Assembly (NCBI RefSeq): GCF_039566955.1
Contig: NZ_CP154796.1
Location: 2,914,001-2,978,000, forward strand
Length of the DNA: 64,000 nt
From: Micromonospora sp. DSM 45708
GTDB taxonomy: Bacteria > Actinomycetota > Actinomycetes > Mycobacteriales > Micromonosporaceae
Direction: 5' to 3'
Shown here: positions 19,045 to 27,478 of the stretch, one piece after another
Layout: the number at the start of each line of letters is the position of its first letter
How positions within the stretch are numbered: position 1 is the stretch's first letter
Program-made: the position numbers and the translations under genes
The notes under the pieces: model-generated
Databases searched by the model: none
Seen by the model: the letters and a program-made list of their open reading frames with translations, nothing else
Told to the model about the DNA's origin: nothing

Positions 19045-19193
19045 GAGGTGCCTTTCCATGGGGGTACGCGCCTCGTGGGCGCCGCTGCGCACCATAACCA
19101 CCGGCTGTCACGCACGCCACAACACCCCCAAATGTTTCCGATCCCGTCACCCACCGCTGTTTTCCGGGGACCCGCCGGGGTAGGGGCGCTGAT

Positions 19194-20096
19194 ATGACCG
19201 AGGACCAGTACACCCCGCAGGACCCCACCGAGCAGTACGGCCAGCAGCAGGGGCAGGCCGCTCAGCAGCAGTCCACCCCCGGCTCGACGCAGGAGATGGG
19301 CCCGAAGCCGGATCACGGCGAGGAGTCGTACCGGGGCGCCGACCGGCTCGCCGGCAATCGGGCGGTGATCACCGGCGGTGACTCCGGCATCGGCCGCGCC
19401 GTCGCCATCGCGTTCGCCCGGGAGGGCGCCGACGTGCTCGTCTCCTACCTGGGCGAGGAGGAGGAGGCGGACGCCCGCGAGACGGTCGGGCTGATCGAGC
19501 GGGCCGGCCGCCGGGGCGTGGCGGTCCGCACCGACCTGCGCGAGGAGGCGAACTGCCGGGAGCTGATCGACCGGGCGGTCACCGACCTGGGCGGCATCGA
19601 CATCCTGGTCAACAACGCGGCCTACCAGATGGCGCAGGACAACGGCATCGACGACATCACCACCGAGCAGTTCGACCGGGTGTTCAAGACCAACGTGTAC
19701 GCGATGTTCTGGCTCAGCAAGTTCGCGGTGCCGCACCTGAAGGAGGGCTCGGCGATCATCAACACCTCGTCGATCCAGGCGTTCGACCCGTCGCCGCAGC
19801 TACTCGACTACGCCACCACCAAGGCAGCCATCGCCAACTTCACCAAGGCGCTAGCGTTGAACCTGGCCGAGCGCGGGATCCGGGTCAACGCGGTCGCGCC
19901 CGGCCCGATCTGGACCCCGCTGATCCCGGCCACCATGCCGCCGGAGAAGGTGCAGCAGTTCGGCACCGACGTGCCGATGGGCCGCCCCGGCCAGCCGGCC
20001 GAGCTGGCCCCGGCGTACGTCTTCTTCGCCTCCCAGGAGTCCAGCTACGTCACCGGGGAGATCCTCGGCGTCACCGGCGGCAAGCCGACGAAGTGA
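19194..20096 (+). CDS. SDR oxidoreductase (general-stress-protein-39/YghA type)
   Basis: A 300-residue short-chain dehydrogenase. The first 45 or so residues are Gln/Pro-rich (TPQDPTEQYGQQQGQ), typical of the YghA/GSP39 subgroup, followed by the Rossmann motif TGGDSGIGRA, NNAAYQ and the catalytic Y-x3-K in DYATTK. Family members are stress-induced glucose/ribitol-dehydrogenase-like enzymes of uncertain substrate. It is divergent from the 5'-nucleotidase gene (149-base gap) and convergent with the ArsR-type regulator gene. Confidence 0.85.
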   Translation: MTEDQYTPQDPTEQYGQQQGQAAQQQSTPGSTQEMGPKPDHGEESYRGADRLAGNRAVITGGDSGIGRAVAIAFAREGADVLVSYLGEEEEADARETVGLIERAGRRGVAVRTDLREEANCRELIDRAVTDLGGIDILVNNAAYQMAQDNGIDDITTEQFDRVFKTNVYAMFWLSKFAVPHLKEGSAIINTSSIQAFDPSPQLLDYATTKAAIANFTKALALNLAERGIRVNAVAPGPIWTPLIPATMPPEKVQQFGTDVPMGRPGQPAELAPAYVFFASQESSYVTGEILGVTGGKPTK

Positions 20097-20126
20097 CCCG
20101 GTCGGCGGTCCGTCCCGGCCCGTCGC

Positions 20127-21170
20127 TCAGCGGGCGGCGGAATCCGCCTCGCGCGAATTCGCGTGATCATGCCCGGGCGCGGCCTGGAGCAGCGACATGC
20201 CGGCCTGGGTCGGTACGTGCAACGCGGTCTGCCGGCGGCGCGCCGTGACGATGAGCCCGGCGGTACGCAGCACCGTCGCGTGTTCGCTGGCGGTGGACGG
20301 GCTGACGCCCGTCGCCGCCGCGAGTTCGTTCGTGGAACGGCCAGGTCGTTCGGCGACGGCGTGGAGGATGGTGGCGCGGGTGCGGCCCAGCAGCGCGGCG
20401 ACGTGCGTGGGGGGTCTGCTGGCGTCGTCGGTCTGTCCGACCTGGCCCAGCGGAGCGCCCCGGTAGCCGACGGGGTAGCTGAGACAGGGGACGTCCCCGG
20501 CGACGTCGTCGCTGACGGTGGGACTCTGGTGACCGAACACCGACGGGATCAGCAACAGCCCACGTCCGCCCAGGTGTAGATCCAGGTCGGCCCGGGATGC
20601 CGTGGCGACGTGGAGTACGGGTGGGGCCCAGCGGATCAGTGGCGGGCACAGTCCGCTCAGCAGGCGGTTCAGGCCGCCGTCGAGGAGGTCCCGCCCCCGG
20701 ACCGCCTTGTCCGCCGCGACCTGGGCCTCCACCTGGGGCCAGTACGGCTCGATCATGGTGCCGTGCAGCTCGCCGAGGGTGTCGACGAGTTGTTGCAGCA
20801 CCGTCGGATCGTCGCCGAGCCGGCGTGCCCAGCCGGGTACCGGCCGGTGCTCGGCGAAACGGGTCATCTGGTCGTCGATCCGCGATCGAGGTGTGCGCCG
20901 GACCCACTCCAGTTGTTCTTTCACGTCGACAGGCCGGGTGGGCGACAGGAAACACGGTGTGTAACCACCGATGGGCGCGAGGTCGAACACCATGCGCGCC
21001 CGCGCCGGCAGACGGGTGACGACCTGCTGCCGCCAGGCGGCCAGGCGGGCCGGCTGGCTCCGGCGTCGCAGGGCCCACGCTGCCAGGACCAGTTCCGTCA
21101 GGGGTCGTGGCGACTCGACCATCCGGGTGCGAGCCAGGTCGTCGATGGTGAAGTGGATCCGGTAGACCAT
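20127..21170 (-). CDS. ArsR-type winged-helix regulator with DUF5937-like N-terminal region
   Basis: A 347-residue transcription factor with a large N-terminal region of the DUF5937 type (MVYRIHFTIDDLARTR...) and a C-terminal ArsR/HTH_20 winged helix (residues about 255-325: LGRTRATIL ... STNELAAATGVSPSTASEHATVLRTAGLI). The ATG at 21170 has a GAGGAGCG box. The N-terminal part may sense a ligand. It is divergent, across 170 bases, from a small secreted cysteine-containing protein, and a TCGAA/TTCGA inverted repeat lies between them, so it may control that gene and itself. Confidence 0.8.
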   Translation of the reverse strand: MVYRIHFTIDDLARTRMVESPRPLTELVLAAWALRRRSQPARLAAWRQQVVTRLPARARMVFDLAPIGGYTPCFLSPTRPVDVKEQLEWVRRTPRSRIDDQMTRFAEHRPVPGWARRLGDDPTVLQQLVDTLGELHGTMIEPYWPQVEAQVAADKAVRGRDLLDGGLNRLLSGLCPPLIRWAPPVLHVATASRADLDLHLGGRGLLLIPSVFGHQSPTVSDDVAGDVPCLSYPVGYRGAPLGQVGQTDDASRPPTHVAALLGRTRATILHAVAERPGRSTNELAAATGVSPSTASEHATVLRTAGLIVTARRRQTALHVPTQAGMSLLQAAPGHDHANSREADSAAR

Positions 21171-21212
21171 GCGGGACGCTCCTCGTGGACAGGTGGCGTT
21201 CGACCGACTTGC

Positions 21213-21231
21213 TCGAATAGTCCTCCTTCGA
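21213..21231. promoter_or_regulatory. Candidate operator between regulator and secreted-protein genes
   Basis: TCGAA and TTCGA form an inverted repeat with a 9-base spacer, so the half-sites are 14 bases apart start to start. It lies in the divergent region between the ArsR-type regulator and the secreted-protein gene. Supported only by symmetry and location. Confidence 0.35.
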
Positions 21232-21340
21232 TCTGCCCCGAAACAAGGCGACATCGCCTTCCCGACACCCCGATGGTGGCTCTGAGAAGGTCGGCACCCC
21301 ACCGGCGCCGTCCGACACCCACCCAGGGAAGGACCATCAG

Positions 21341-21745
21341 ATGAAGATCAAGCGCGGAGTGTCCGTCGCCACCGCGGCCCTGACGACGATCGCGGGCCTC
21401 GCGGTGGCGGCACCGGCGAGCGCCGCCGCCGGGGCGTCCCGGCAGGCCGATGTCGCGTCGATGGAGCTGTGCAACTACGGGCACTACAACGGAGACGCCG
21501 ACTTCGGATACGTCAACGCGAGCGCTCTGGCCCGTCGCTCCGGCCCCTACCTGCACTGCGACTCCCTCGGGCAGGCGGCGCGGGGCACGAAGATCTACTA
21601 CCACTGCTTCGAATACGGCAGCGCGGTCACCGGCCCGAACGGCTCGTATTCGAGCTGGACCTACGGGCGGATCGCCGGCACCACTCAGGAGGGGTGGTTC
21701 GCCGACGCCTACCTCAGCGACCTGGGATCCGCCGTTCCGTGCTGA
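21341..21745 (+). CDS. Small secreted cysteine-containing protein
   Basis: A 134-residue exported protein with a clear signal peptide (MKIKRGVSVATAALTTIAGL, cleavage after an A-x-A near residue 30) and GGGAAGGA upstream of the ATG. The mature part has four cysteines (residues 44, 73, 88 and 134, the last being the C-terminal residue), consistent with two disulfides. It is rich in Tyr, Gly and Ser in a pattern resembling bacterial SH3-like domains. No enzymatic motif is seen. It is divergent from an ArsR-type regulator that may control it. Confidence 0.75.
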   Translation: MKIKRGVSVATAALTTIAGLAVAAPASAAAGASRQADVASMELCNYGHYNGDADFGYVNASALARRSGPYLHCDSLGQAARGTKIYYHCFEYGSAVTGPNGSYSSWTYGRIAGTTQEGWFADAYLSDLGSAVPC

Positions 21746-21808
21746 CCGGGTGCCGGGGTACCGGGCTGGCGGAGTTCCGGTGCCCCGGCCGTCGGCGGTG
21801 ACGCTCGC

Positions 21809-22459
21809 TCAGCGGGGCCAGACGGACATCCGGCGGCGCACCTCGGCGATGCGGGCCGCGTCCAGGCCGTAGCGGGTGAACCGGCGGTCGGTCAGCCCGT
21901 CGAGGTAGCGGCCGGCCGCCCGGACGTCCTCCTCCTCCAGTGCCGGGTCCACCTGGCGGGCCAGCTCCAGCAGCTCGGCCACCGCGTACCGGTCCAGCGC
22001 GGCGGCGACGTCGATGTAGTCGCGGACCTCCCGGCGGTTGACCAGCGCGGCGGTCTTGTTGGCGAGCAGATCCCGGACGTCCATCACCGGGCCGAAGTCC
22101 ATCACCACCGGGCTGCGGTGCCGGTCCAACCGGGCCAGGCTGAGCCGGATCCGCCGGTCGCCGCGGCTCACCACGAAGTCCCGCAGGTCGCGGTCGAAGC
22201 CGTCGAACACCTCGCCCAGGCCGCCCGGGTCCGCGTCGTCGACCCGGTAGCCGGCCCGTTCCAGCGCGGCGCGTACGTCGGCCGCCGCCGCCGCGGCGGC
22301 GCCCTCCACGTCGGCGAACAGGTCGACGTCCTCGGTCGGGCGGGTGACCAGACCGTGCGCTGCCCAGGCCACGCCGCCGCCGAGCACGAAGCGGTGCGGG
22401 CCGGCGGCGGCGAGCGCCACCCGGGCCACCTCCCGGTAGAAGTCGTGCGGGTGCGTCAC
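21809..22459 (-). CDS. AbiEii/AbiGii-family nucleotidyltransferase (toxin-like)
   Basis: A 216-residue nucleotidyltransferase of the AbiEii/AbiGii family, whose studied members are toxins of type IV toxin-antitoxin or abortive-infection systems. The active-site motif is visible as LGGGVAWAAHGLVTRPTEDVD, with G-G and D-x-D at residues about 24-45, followed by the family motif DLLANKTAALVNRREVRDYID containing the conserved Lys and Asp. Its GTG overlaps the stop of the upstream 108-residue gene (GTGA), so the two are co-translated as a module. Confidence 0.8.
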   Translation of the reverse strand: MTHPHDFYREVARVALAAAGPHRFVLGGGVAWAAHGLVTRPTEDVDLFADVEGAAAAAAADVRAALERAGYRVDDADPGGLGEVFDGFDRDLRDFVVSRGDRRIRLSLARLDRHRSPVVMDFGPVMDVRDLLANKTAALVNRREVRDYIDVAAALDRYAVAELLELARQVDPALEEEDVRAAGRYLDGLTDRRFTRYGLDAARIAEVRRRMSVWPR

Positions 22460-22782
22460 GCGGTACGCAGACTCCGGTGCCGGCCCTCCCAGGCCAGGCG
22501 GACGCCCCGGGGCAGGTTGAGCAGCGGCCACACCCGGCGCAGCGTCCCCGCGTGGATCAACTCCCGCAGGTCCTCCACCCGGCTGGTCTCGCGCAGCACG
22601 TTCTCGTACATCCAGAGCAGCTCGTCGGGGTCGGCGAGGTCGAAGGCGCGCTCGCTGTTCCACATCAGGCGCACCGGCAGCTCGACGATGCCGACGGTAG
22701 GCCCGGCCAGCTCGTCCAGCGTGCGCGCGACCACGGCGGGACGCCCGGGACGGGCGAGATACGCGCTGGCGGCGGCCGACAT
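22456..22782 (-). CDS. Small partner of the AbiEii-like protein (possible antitoxin)
   Basis: A 108-residue protein, acidic in the middle and basic at the C-terminus (PLLNLPRGVRLAWEGRH), coupled by a four-base overlap to the AbiEii-like gene. It does not look like the winged-helix AbiEi antitoxin usually seen with AbiEii and matches no family I recognise. The ATG at 22782 lacks a usable Shine-Dalgarno box but sits six bases after a TACCCT element, so it is probably leaderless. By position it would be the antitoxin or an accessory protein; that is inference. Confidence 0.65.
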   Translation of the reverse strand: MSAAASAYLARPGRPAVVARTLDELAGPTVGIVELPVRLMWNSERAFDLADPDELLWMYENVLRETSRVEDLRELIHAGTLRRVWPLLNLPRGVRLAWEGRHRSLRTA

Positions 22783-22788
22783 GGCCTC

Positions 22789-22794
22789 AGGGTA
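22789..22794 (-). promoter_or_regulatory. -10 element of a leaderless-type promoter (AbiEii-like pair)
   Basis: On the minus strand TACCCT ends six bases before the ATG at 22782, the spacing expected of a leaderless transcript. Confidence 0.45.
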
Positions 22795-22869
22795 ACCCGT
22801 GCCCGGCCTTCCGGGCGCCATCGTCGGTGACCGGCGTCACGACGACCGGCGGAAGAAGGACCTCCCCGG

Positions 22870-23036
22870 TACCGTTGTGCAGAGCGTCGGTGTGACCAGT
22901 GTCCCCGGGCCTCACCTAAATTGCCTTCGCGGAATTCCGTTCGGCTGGAGCCGCGTCGCGCCACTCGCCGAGAGGCGACCTGCACACCGACGCCCAGCGC
23001 CGCCCCGACCTTCCGGTCGGGGCGGCGCTGTTTCGC
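22870..23036 (+). other. Gene-free region ending in a strong terminator: possible small RNA
   Basis: Nothing protein-coding is evident between 22783 and 23112. Yet on the + strand, pairing-prone sequence (for example TTGCCTTCGCGGAATTCCGTTCGG around 22920-22943, given here in parts only by position) leads into a perfect terminator at 22995-23030 followed by TTT. A + strand terminator with no + strand gene before it suggests a short non-coding RNA, or insulation of the formate dehydrogenase operon. The 5' end given is only a guess. Confidence 0.3.
22995..23030 (+). terminator. Perfect 16-bp stem with TTCC loop and T-run
   Basis: CAGCGCCGCCCCGACC pairs perfectly with its complement across a TTCC tetraloop and is followed by TTTCG, the best intrinsic-terminator shape in the window. 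It lies 82 bases upstream of the formate dehydrogenase start and about 250 bases after the divergent AbiEii module, so the transcript it ends is unknown. Confidence 0.85.
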
Positions 23037-23075
23037 GCTCGGCTCGCGGGCGCCGGACGGCTGGCCTAGTGTGCT

Positions 23076-23081
23076 TAGGGT
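23076..23081 (+). promoter_or_regulatory. Predicted -10 element of the formate dehydrogenase operon
   Basis: TAGGGT lies 31 bases before the GTG start of the large subunit, with the GGAGGGGG ribosome-binding site between them. No good -35 is visible. Confidence 0.4.
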
Positions 23082-23112
23082 CAGCCGTTCGCAGTGTGGA
23101 GGGGGTGCCCGG

Positions 23113-26100
23113 GTGGGTCTGAAGACGTTCATCCAGGGCTGGCCGGTCTACCGGCAACTCACCGGCACCGACCCGCTGGGGCGCGGCGTCGCCGCCCGCT
23201 CGGCGCGGTCCGCCGAGCTGACCGCCCGCACCGAGACCGCCGACGGCATGGCCCGCTCGGTCTGCCCCTACTGCGCGGTCGGCTGCGGGCAGCGCGTCTT
23301 CCACGCCGACGGCCGGGTCACCCAGATCGAGGGCGACCCGGACAGCCCGATCTCCCGCGGCCGGCTCTGCCCGAAGGGCTCCGCCAGCAAGAGCCTGGTG
23401 ACCAGTCCGCTGCGTCAGACCACGGTCCGCTACCGCCGGCCGTACGCGACGGAGTGGGAGGATCTGGACCTCGACGTCGCGCTCGACATGATCGCCGACC
23501 GGATCCTCGCCGCCCGCGACGAGACCTGGGAGGACGTCGACGACGCCGGTCGTCCGCTCAACCGGACGCTGGGCATCTCCAGCCTGGGCGGCGCGACGCT
23601 GGACAACGAGGAGAACTACCTCATCAAGAAGCTGTTCACGGCGATGGGGGCACTCCAGATCGAGAACCAGGCGCGCATTTGACACTCCGCCACCGTCCCC
23701 GGTCTGGGGACCAGCTTCGGTCGCGGCGGCGCGACGGACTTCCAGCAGGACCTCGCCAACGCTGACGTCATCGTCATCCAGGGCTCGAACATGGCCGAGG
23801 CCCACCCGGTGGGCTTCCAGTGGGTGATGGAGGCGAAGAAGCGCGGCGCGAAGGTCTTCCACGTGGACCCGCGGTTCACCCGCACCAGCGCGCTCGCCGA
23901 CACGTACCTGCCGATCCGGGCGGGCACCGACATCGCGCTGCTCGGCGGCGTGGTGCGGTACATCCTGGACAACGAGCTGGACTTCCGGGAGTACGTGCTG
24001 GCGTACACCAACGCGGCGACCATCGTCAGCGAGCAGTTCGCCGACACCGAGGACCTGGACGGTCTCTTCTCCGGCTACAACCCGGAGACCGGCTCCTACG
24101 ACCACGTCAGCTGGCAGTACGAGGGGCAGGAGGAGCACACCAAGGTCCGGGGCACCGGCAAGGAGCGTGACTCGGCCTCCGGGCTGGAGCACGAGTCGCA
24201 CGGCGAGCCGGTGCCGGCGCAGACCCGGCGGGACGAGACGTTGCGGCATCCGCGCTGCGTCTACCAGATCCTCAAGCGGCACTTCGCCCGCTACACCCCG
24301 GAGATGGTGGCCCGGGTCTGCGGCATTCCGGAGGAGAAGTTCCTGGAGCTGGCCCGCGCCTGGACGGAGAACTCCGGCCGGGAGCGCACCGGCGCGCTCG
24401 TCTACTCGGTCGGGTGGACGCAGCACAGCGTCGGCGTGCAGTACATCCGCACCGGGTCGATCATCCAGACGCTGCTGGGCAACATGGGCCGGCCGGGCGG
24501 CGGCATCCTGGCGCTGCGCGGGCACGCCAGCATCCAGGGCTCCACCGACATCCCGACGTTGTTCAACCTGCTGCCCGGCTACCTGCCGATGCCGCACCAC
24601 GCCGACCACCCGACGTTCGACAAGTGGGTGGACAGCATCCGGCACCCCGGCCAGAAGGGTTTCTGGGGCAACTCGGGCGCGTTCGCGGCCAGCCTGCTCA
24701 AGGCGTACTGGGGTGACGCGGCCACGCCGGAAAACGACTTCTGCTACGGCTACCTGCCCCGGATGACCGGCGACCACGGGACGTACCAGCAGGTCCTCAA
24801 CATGATCGACGGGCACGTGAAGGGCTACTTCCTGCTCGGCCAGAACCCGGCGGTCGGCTCCGCGCACGGCCGGGCCCAGCGCCTCGGCATGGCCAACCTC
24901 GACTGGCTGGTGGTCCGCGACCTGTTCCTGATCGAGAGCGCCACGTTCTGGAAGAACAGCCCGGAGATCGCCACCGGGGAGATCGTGCCGGAGGAGTGCC
25001 GCACCGAGGTGTTCTTCCTGCCGGCGGCCTCGCACGTGGAGAAGGAGGGCACCTTCACCCAGACCCAGCGGCTGTTGCAGTGGCGGGAGAAGGCCGTCAA
25101 CCCGCCCGGCGACGCCCGCTCCGAGCTGTGGTTCTTCTACCACCTCGGCCGGGTGCTGCGGGAGAAGCTGGCCGGCTCCACCACGCCCCGCGACCGCGCG
25201 CTGCTGGATCTGACCTGGGACTATCCGACGCACGGCGTGCACGCCGAGCCGAGCGCCGAGGCGGTGCTCAGGGAGATCAACGGCTACGACGTCGCGACCG
25301 GCCGTCCGCTGAACGCGTTCGCCGAGGCGAAGGACGACGGCTCCACCGCGATCGGCTGCTGGATCTACACCGGCGTCTACGCCGACGGGGTGAACCAGGC
25401 GGCCCGCCGCATCTCCCGGCACGAGCAGGACTGGGTGGCCGCCGAGTGGGGCTGGGCCTGGCCGGCGAACCGGCGCACGCTCTACAACCGCGCGTCCGCC
25501 GACCCGGAGGGCCGGCCGTGGAGCGACCGCAAGAAGTACGTCTGGTGGGACCCGGACGCCGGCGAGTGGACCGGCTACGACGTGCCGGACTTCGAGAAGA
25601 CCAAACCGCCGTCGTACCGGCCGCCGGACGACGCCTCCGGCCCGGAGGCGCTCGCCGGTGACGATCCGTTCGTCATGCAGGGCGACGGCAAGGCCTGGCT
25701 GTACGCGCCGAGCGGCGTCCTCGACGGCCCGCTGCCGACGCACTACGAGCCGGCCGAGTCGCCGATGCGCAACCCGCTCTACGGGCAGCAGGCCAACCCG
25801 ACCCGCAAGATCTACGAGCACCCGGTGAACCGGATCAACCCGAGCCCCCCGGAGCCACACAGCGAGGTCTTCCCGTACGTGTTCACGGTCAGCCGGCTCA
25901 CCGAGCACCACACGGCCGGCGGGATGAGCCGGACGGTGCCGCGCCTGGCCGAGCTGCAACCGGAGATGTTCGTCGAGGTGTCCCCGGAGCTGGCCGCCGA
26001 GGTCGGGCTGGCGCATCTCGGCTGGGCCCACCTGATCAGCGGGCGGGCCGCCATCGAGGCGCGGGTGCTGGTCACCGACCGGCTCACCCCGCTGCGGGTG

Positions 26101-26439
26101 GACGGGCGGATCATCCACCAGGTGTGGCTGCCCTACCACTTCGGCAGCGAGGGCCTGGTCACCGGCGACTCGGCGAACGACCTGTTCGGCATCACGCTGG
26201 ACCCGAACGTGCTCATCCAGGAGAGCAAGATCGGCACGTGTGACATCCGGCCGGGCCGGCGGCCCACCGGGCCGGCGTTGCTCGACCTGGTCGGTGACTA
26301 CCAGCGGCGGGCCGGGATGACGGCGGACCGGAAGGTGCCGATCGTGACCACCGACGTGTTGGGCGGCGAGAACGCGGCCGGCAGCACCGACGAGCAGACG
26401 CCCGAGGCCGCGGCGCGCGACGGAGAAGACCATGCCTGA
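23113..26439 (+). CDS. fdhG: Formate dehydrogenase large subunit, selenocysteine-containing (Sec at TGA 23680-23682)
   Basis: The Mo/W-bisMGD catalytic subunit that oxidises formate to CO2. It is one gene of about 1108 residues read through an in-frame TGA as selenocysteine 190. The flanking sequence (IENQARI, Sec, HSATVPGLGTSFGRGG) aligns with the active site of E. coli FdnG, including the conserved His after Sec. A [4Fe-4S] site is formed by Cys51, Cys54, Cys58 and Cys86, with the conserved Lys88. The MGD-binding domains follow (for example AEAHPVGFQW, LLGNMGRPGGG, CWIYTG, RLTEHHTAGG). The GTG start follows GGAGGGGG. Unlike FdnG there is no twin-arginine signal, so the active site may face the cytoplasm. 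It overlaps fdhH, and selC-selA-selB lie just downstream. Confidence 0.95.
23680..23718 (+). promoter_or_regulatory. SECIS element directing selenocysteine insertion
   Basis: Immediately after the TGA codon (23680-23682), exactly 18 bases precede a GGTCT apical loop closed by the 6-bp stem GTCCCC/GGGGAC (23695-23711). The well-studied E. coli fdhF SECIS has the same 18-base spacing and the same GGUCU loop, which is bound by SelB. Together with the conserved protein context this marks the TGA as selenocysteine rather than stop. Confidence 0.9.
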
Positions 26440-27478
26440 CGCCAACAGCCTGTACGGACCGCTCGACCCGGCCCCGGACGCGGGCTGGGTCGCCGCGCCG
26501 CCCCGGATGGGCTTCTTCACCGACACCAGCGTCTGCATCGGCTGCAAGGCGTGCGAGGTCGCCTGCAAGGAGTGGAACGGCGTCCCGGATTCGGGCTTCG
26601 ACCTGCTCGGCATGTCGTACGACAACACCGGCGCGTTGACCGCGAACTCGTGGCGGCACGTGGCGTTCATCGAGCAGCCCCGCCCGGCCGGGCACCGGAC
26701 GCCGCCGTTCGCGGGCGACCCCACCGGCCCGACGGCCGGCAGCCCGGCATCGGCGGCGGTGGGCGCCGGCACGGCCACCGACACCGGCACGAACCCGGGA
26801 CTGCCGGCGGGGCGCGGCGAGCCGGCGGCGCGGATGGCGGCCGGGCCGGAGTTCCTCGGCATGCCCGGGGCGCAGCCACCGGGGCGGGGCACCGGCGCGG
26901 AGAGCCGCACCGACTTCCGCTGGCTGATGATGTCCGACGTCTGCAAGCACTGCACGCACGCGGCCTGCCTGGACGTCTGCCCGACCGGTTCGCTGTTCCG
27001 CACCGAGTTCGGCACCGTCGTGGTGCAGGAGGACATCTGCAACGGCTGCGGTTACTGCATCTCCGCCTGCCCGTACGGCGTGATCGACCAGCGCAAGGAC
27101 GACGGCCGGGCGTGGAAGTGCACGCTCTGCTACGACCGGCTGGGCGCGGGCATGACGCCGGCGTGCGCGCAGGCGTGCCCCACCGAGTCCATCCAGTACG
27201 GGCCGCTCGACGAGCTGCGGGAGCGGGCCGCCGAGCGGGTCGCCACGCTGCACGAACGCGGCGTGCCGGAGGCCCGGCTCTACGGCCACGACCCGACCGA
27301 CGGGGTGGGCGGCGACGGCGCGTTCTTCCTGCTGCTCGACCAGCCGGAGGTGTACGGGCTGCCGCCGGACCCGGTGGTCACCACCCGGGACCTGCCGAAG
27401 ATGTGGAAGCGGGCCGGCCTGGCCGCGTTGGCCATGGCGGCGGCGACCGTCGCCGCGTTCGTCGGAGGATCGTCGTGA
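26432..27478 (+). CDS. fdhH: Formate dehydrogenase iron-sulfur (electron-transfer) subunit
   Basis: A 348-residue ferredoxin-like subunit that carries electrons from the catalytic subunit to the membrane partner. Four cysteine clusters are visible: Cys35-38-41-45, then CKHCTHAACLDVC, CNGCGYCISAC, and the CTLC...CAQAC set, enough for four [4Fe-4S] centres as in E. coli FdnH. A Gly/Pro/Ala-rich insertion of about 70 residues (roughly 95-160) separates the first cluster from the rest and is unusual. The C-terminus ends in a hydrophobic segment (AGLAALAMAAATVAAFVGG), like the membrane-anchoring helix of FdnH. The ATG overlaps the end of the large-subunit gene. Confidence 0.93.
   Translation: MPDANSLYGPLDPAPDAGWVAAPPRMGFFTDTSVCIGCKACEVACKEWNGVPDSGFDLLGMSYDNTGALTANSWRHVAFIEQPRPAGHRTPPFAGDPTGPTAGSPASAAVGAGTATDTGTNPGLPAGRGEPAARMAAGPEFLGMPGAQPPGRGTGAESRTDFRWLMMSDVCKHCTHAACLDVCPTGSLFRTEFGTVVVQEDICNGCGYCISACPYGVIDQRKDDGRAWKCTLCYDRLGAGMTPACAQACPTESIQYGPLDELRERAAERVATLHERGVPEARLYGHDPTDGVGGDGAFFLLLDQPEVYGLPPDPVVTTRDLPKMWKRAGLAALAMAAATVAAFVGGSS

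Noticed and set aside
23680-23682. Stop codon splitting the formate dehydrogenase gene: pseudogene
   Set aside because: Position, flanking residues, SECIS hairpin and adjacent selC/selA/selB all support read-through as selenocysteine.
22912-27042. Very long minus-strand reading frame opposite the FDH genes
   Set aside because: It is antisense to three well-supported genes; its translation is low-complexity His/Arg/Gly/Val-rich with no domain, as expected of a GC-rich shadow frame.
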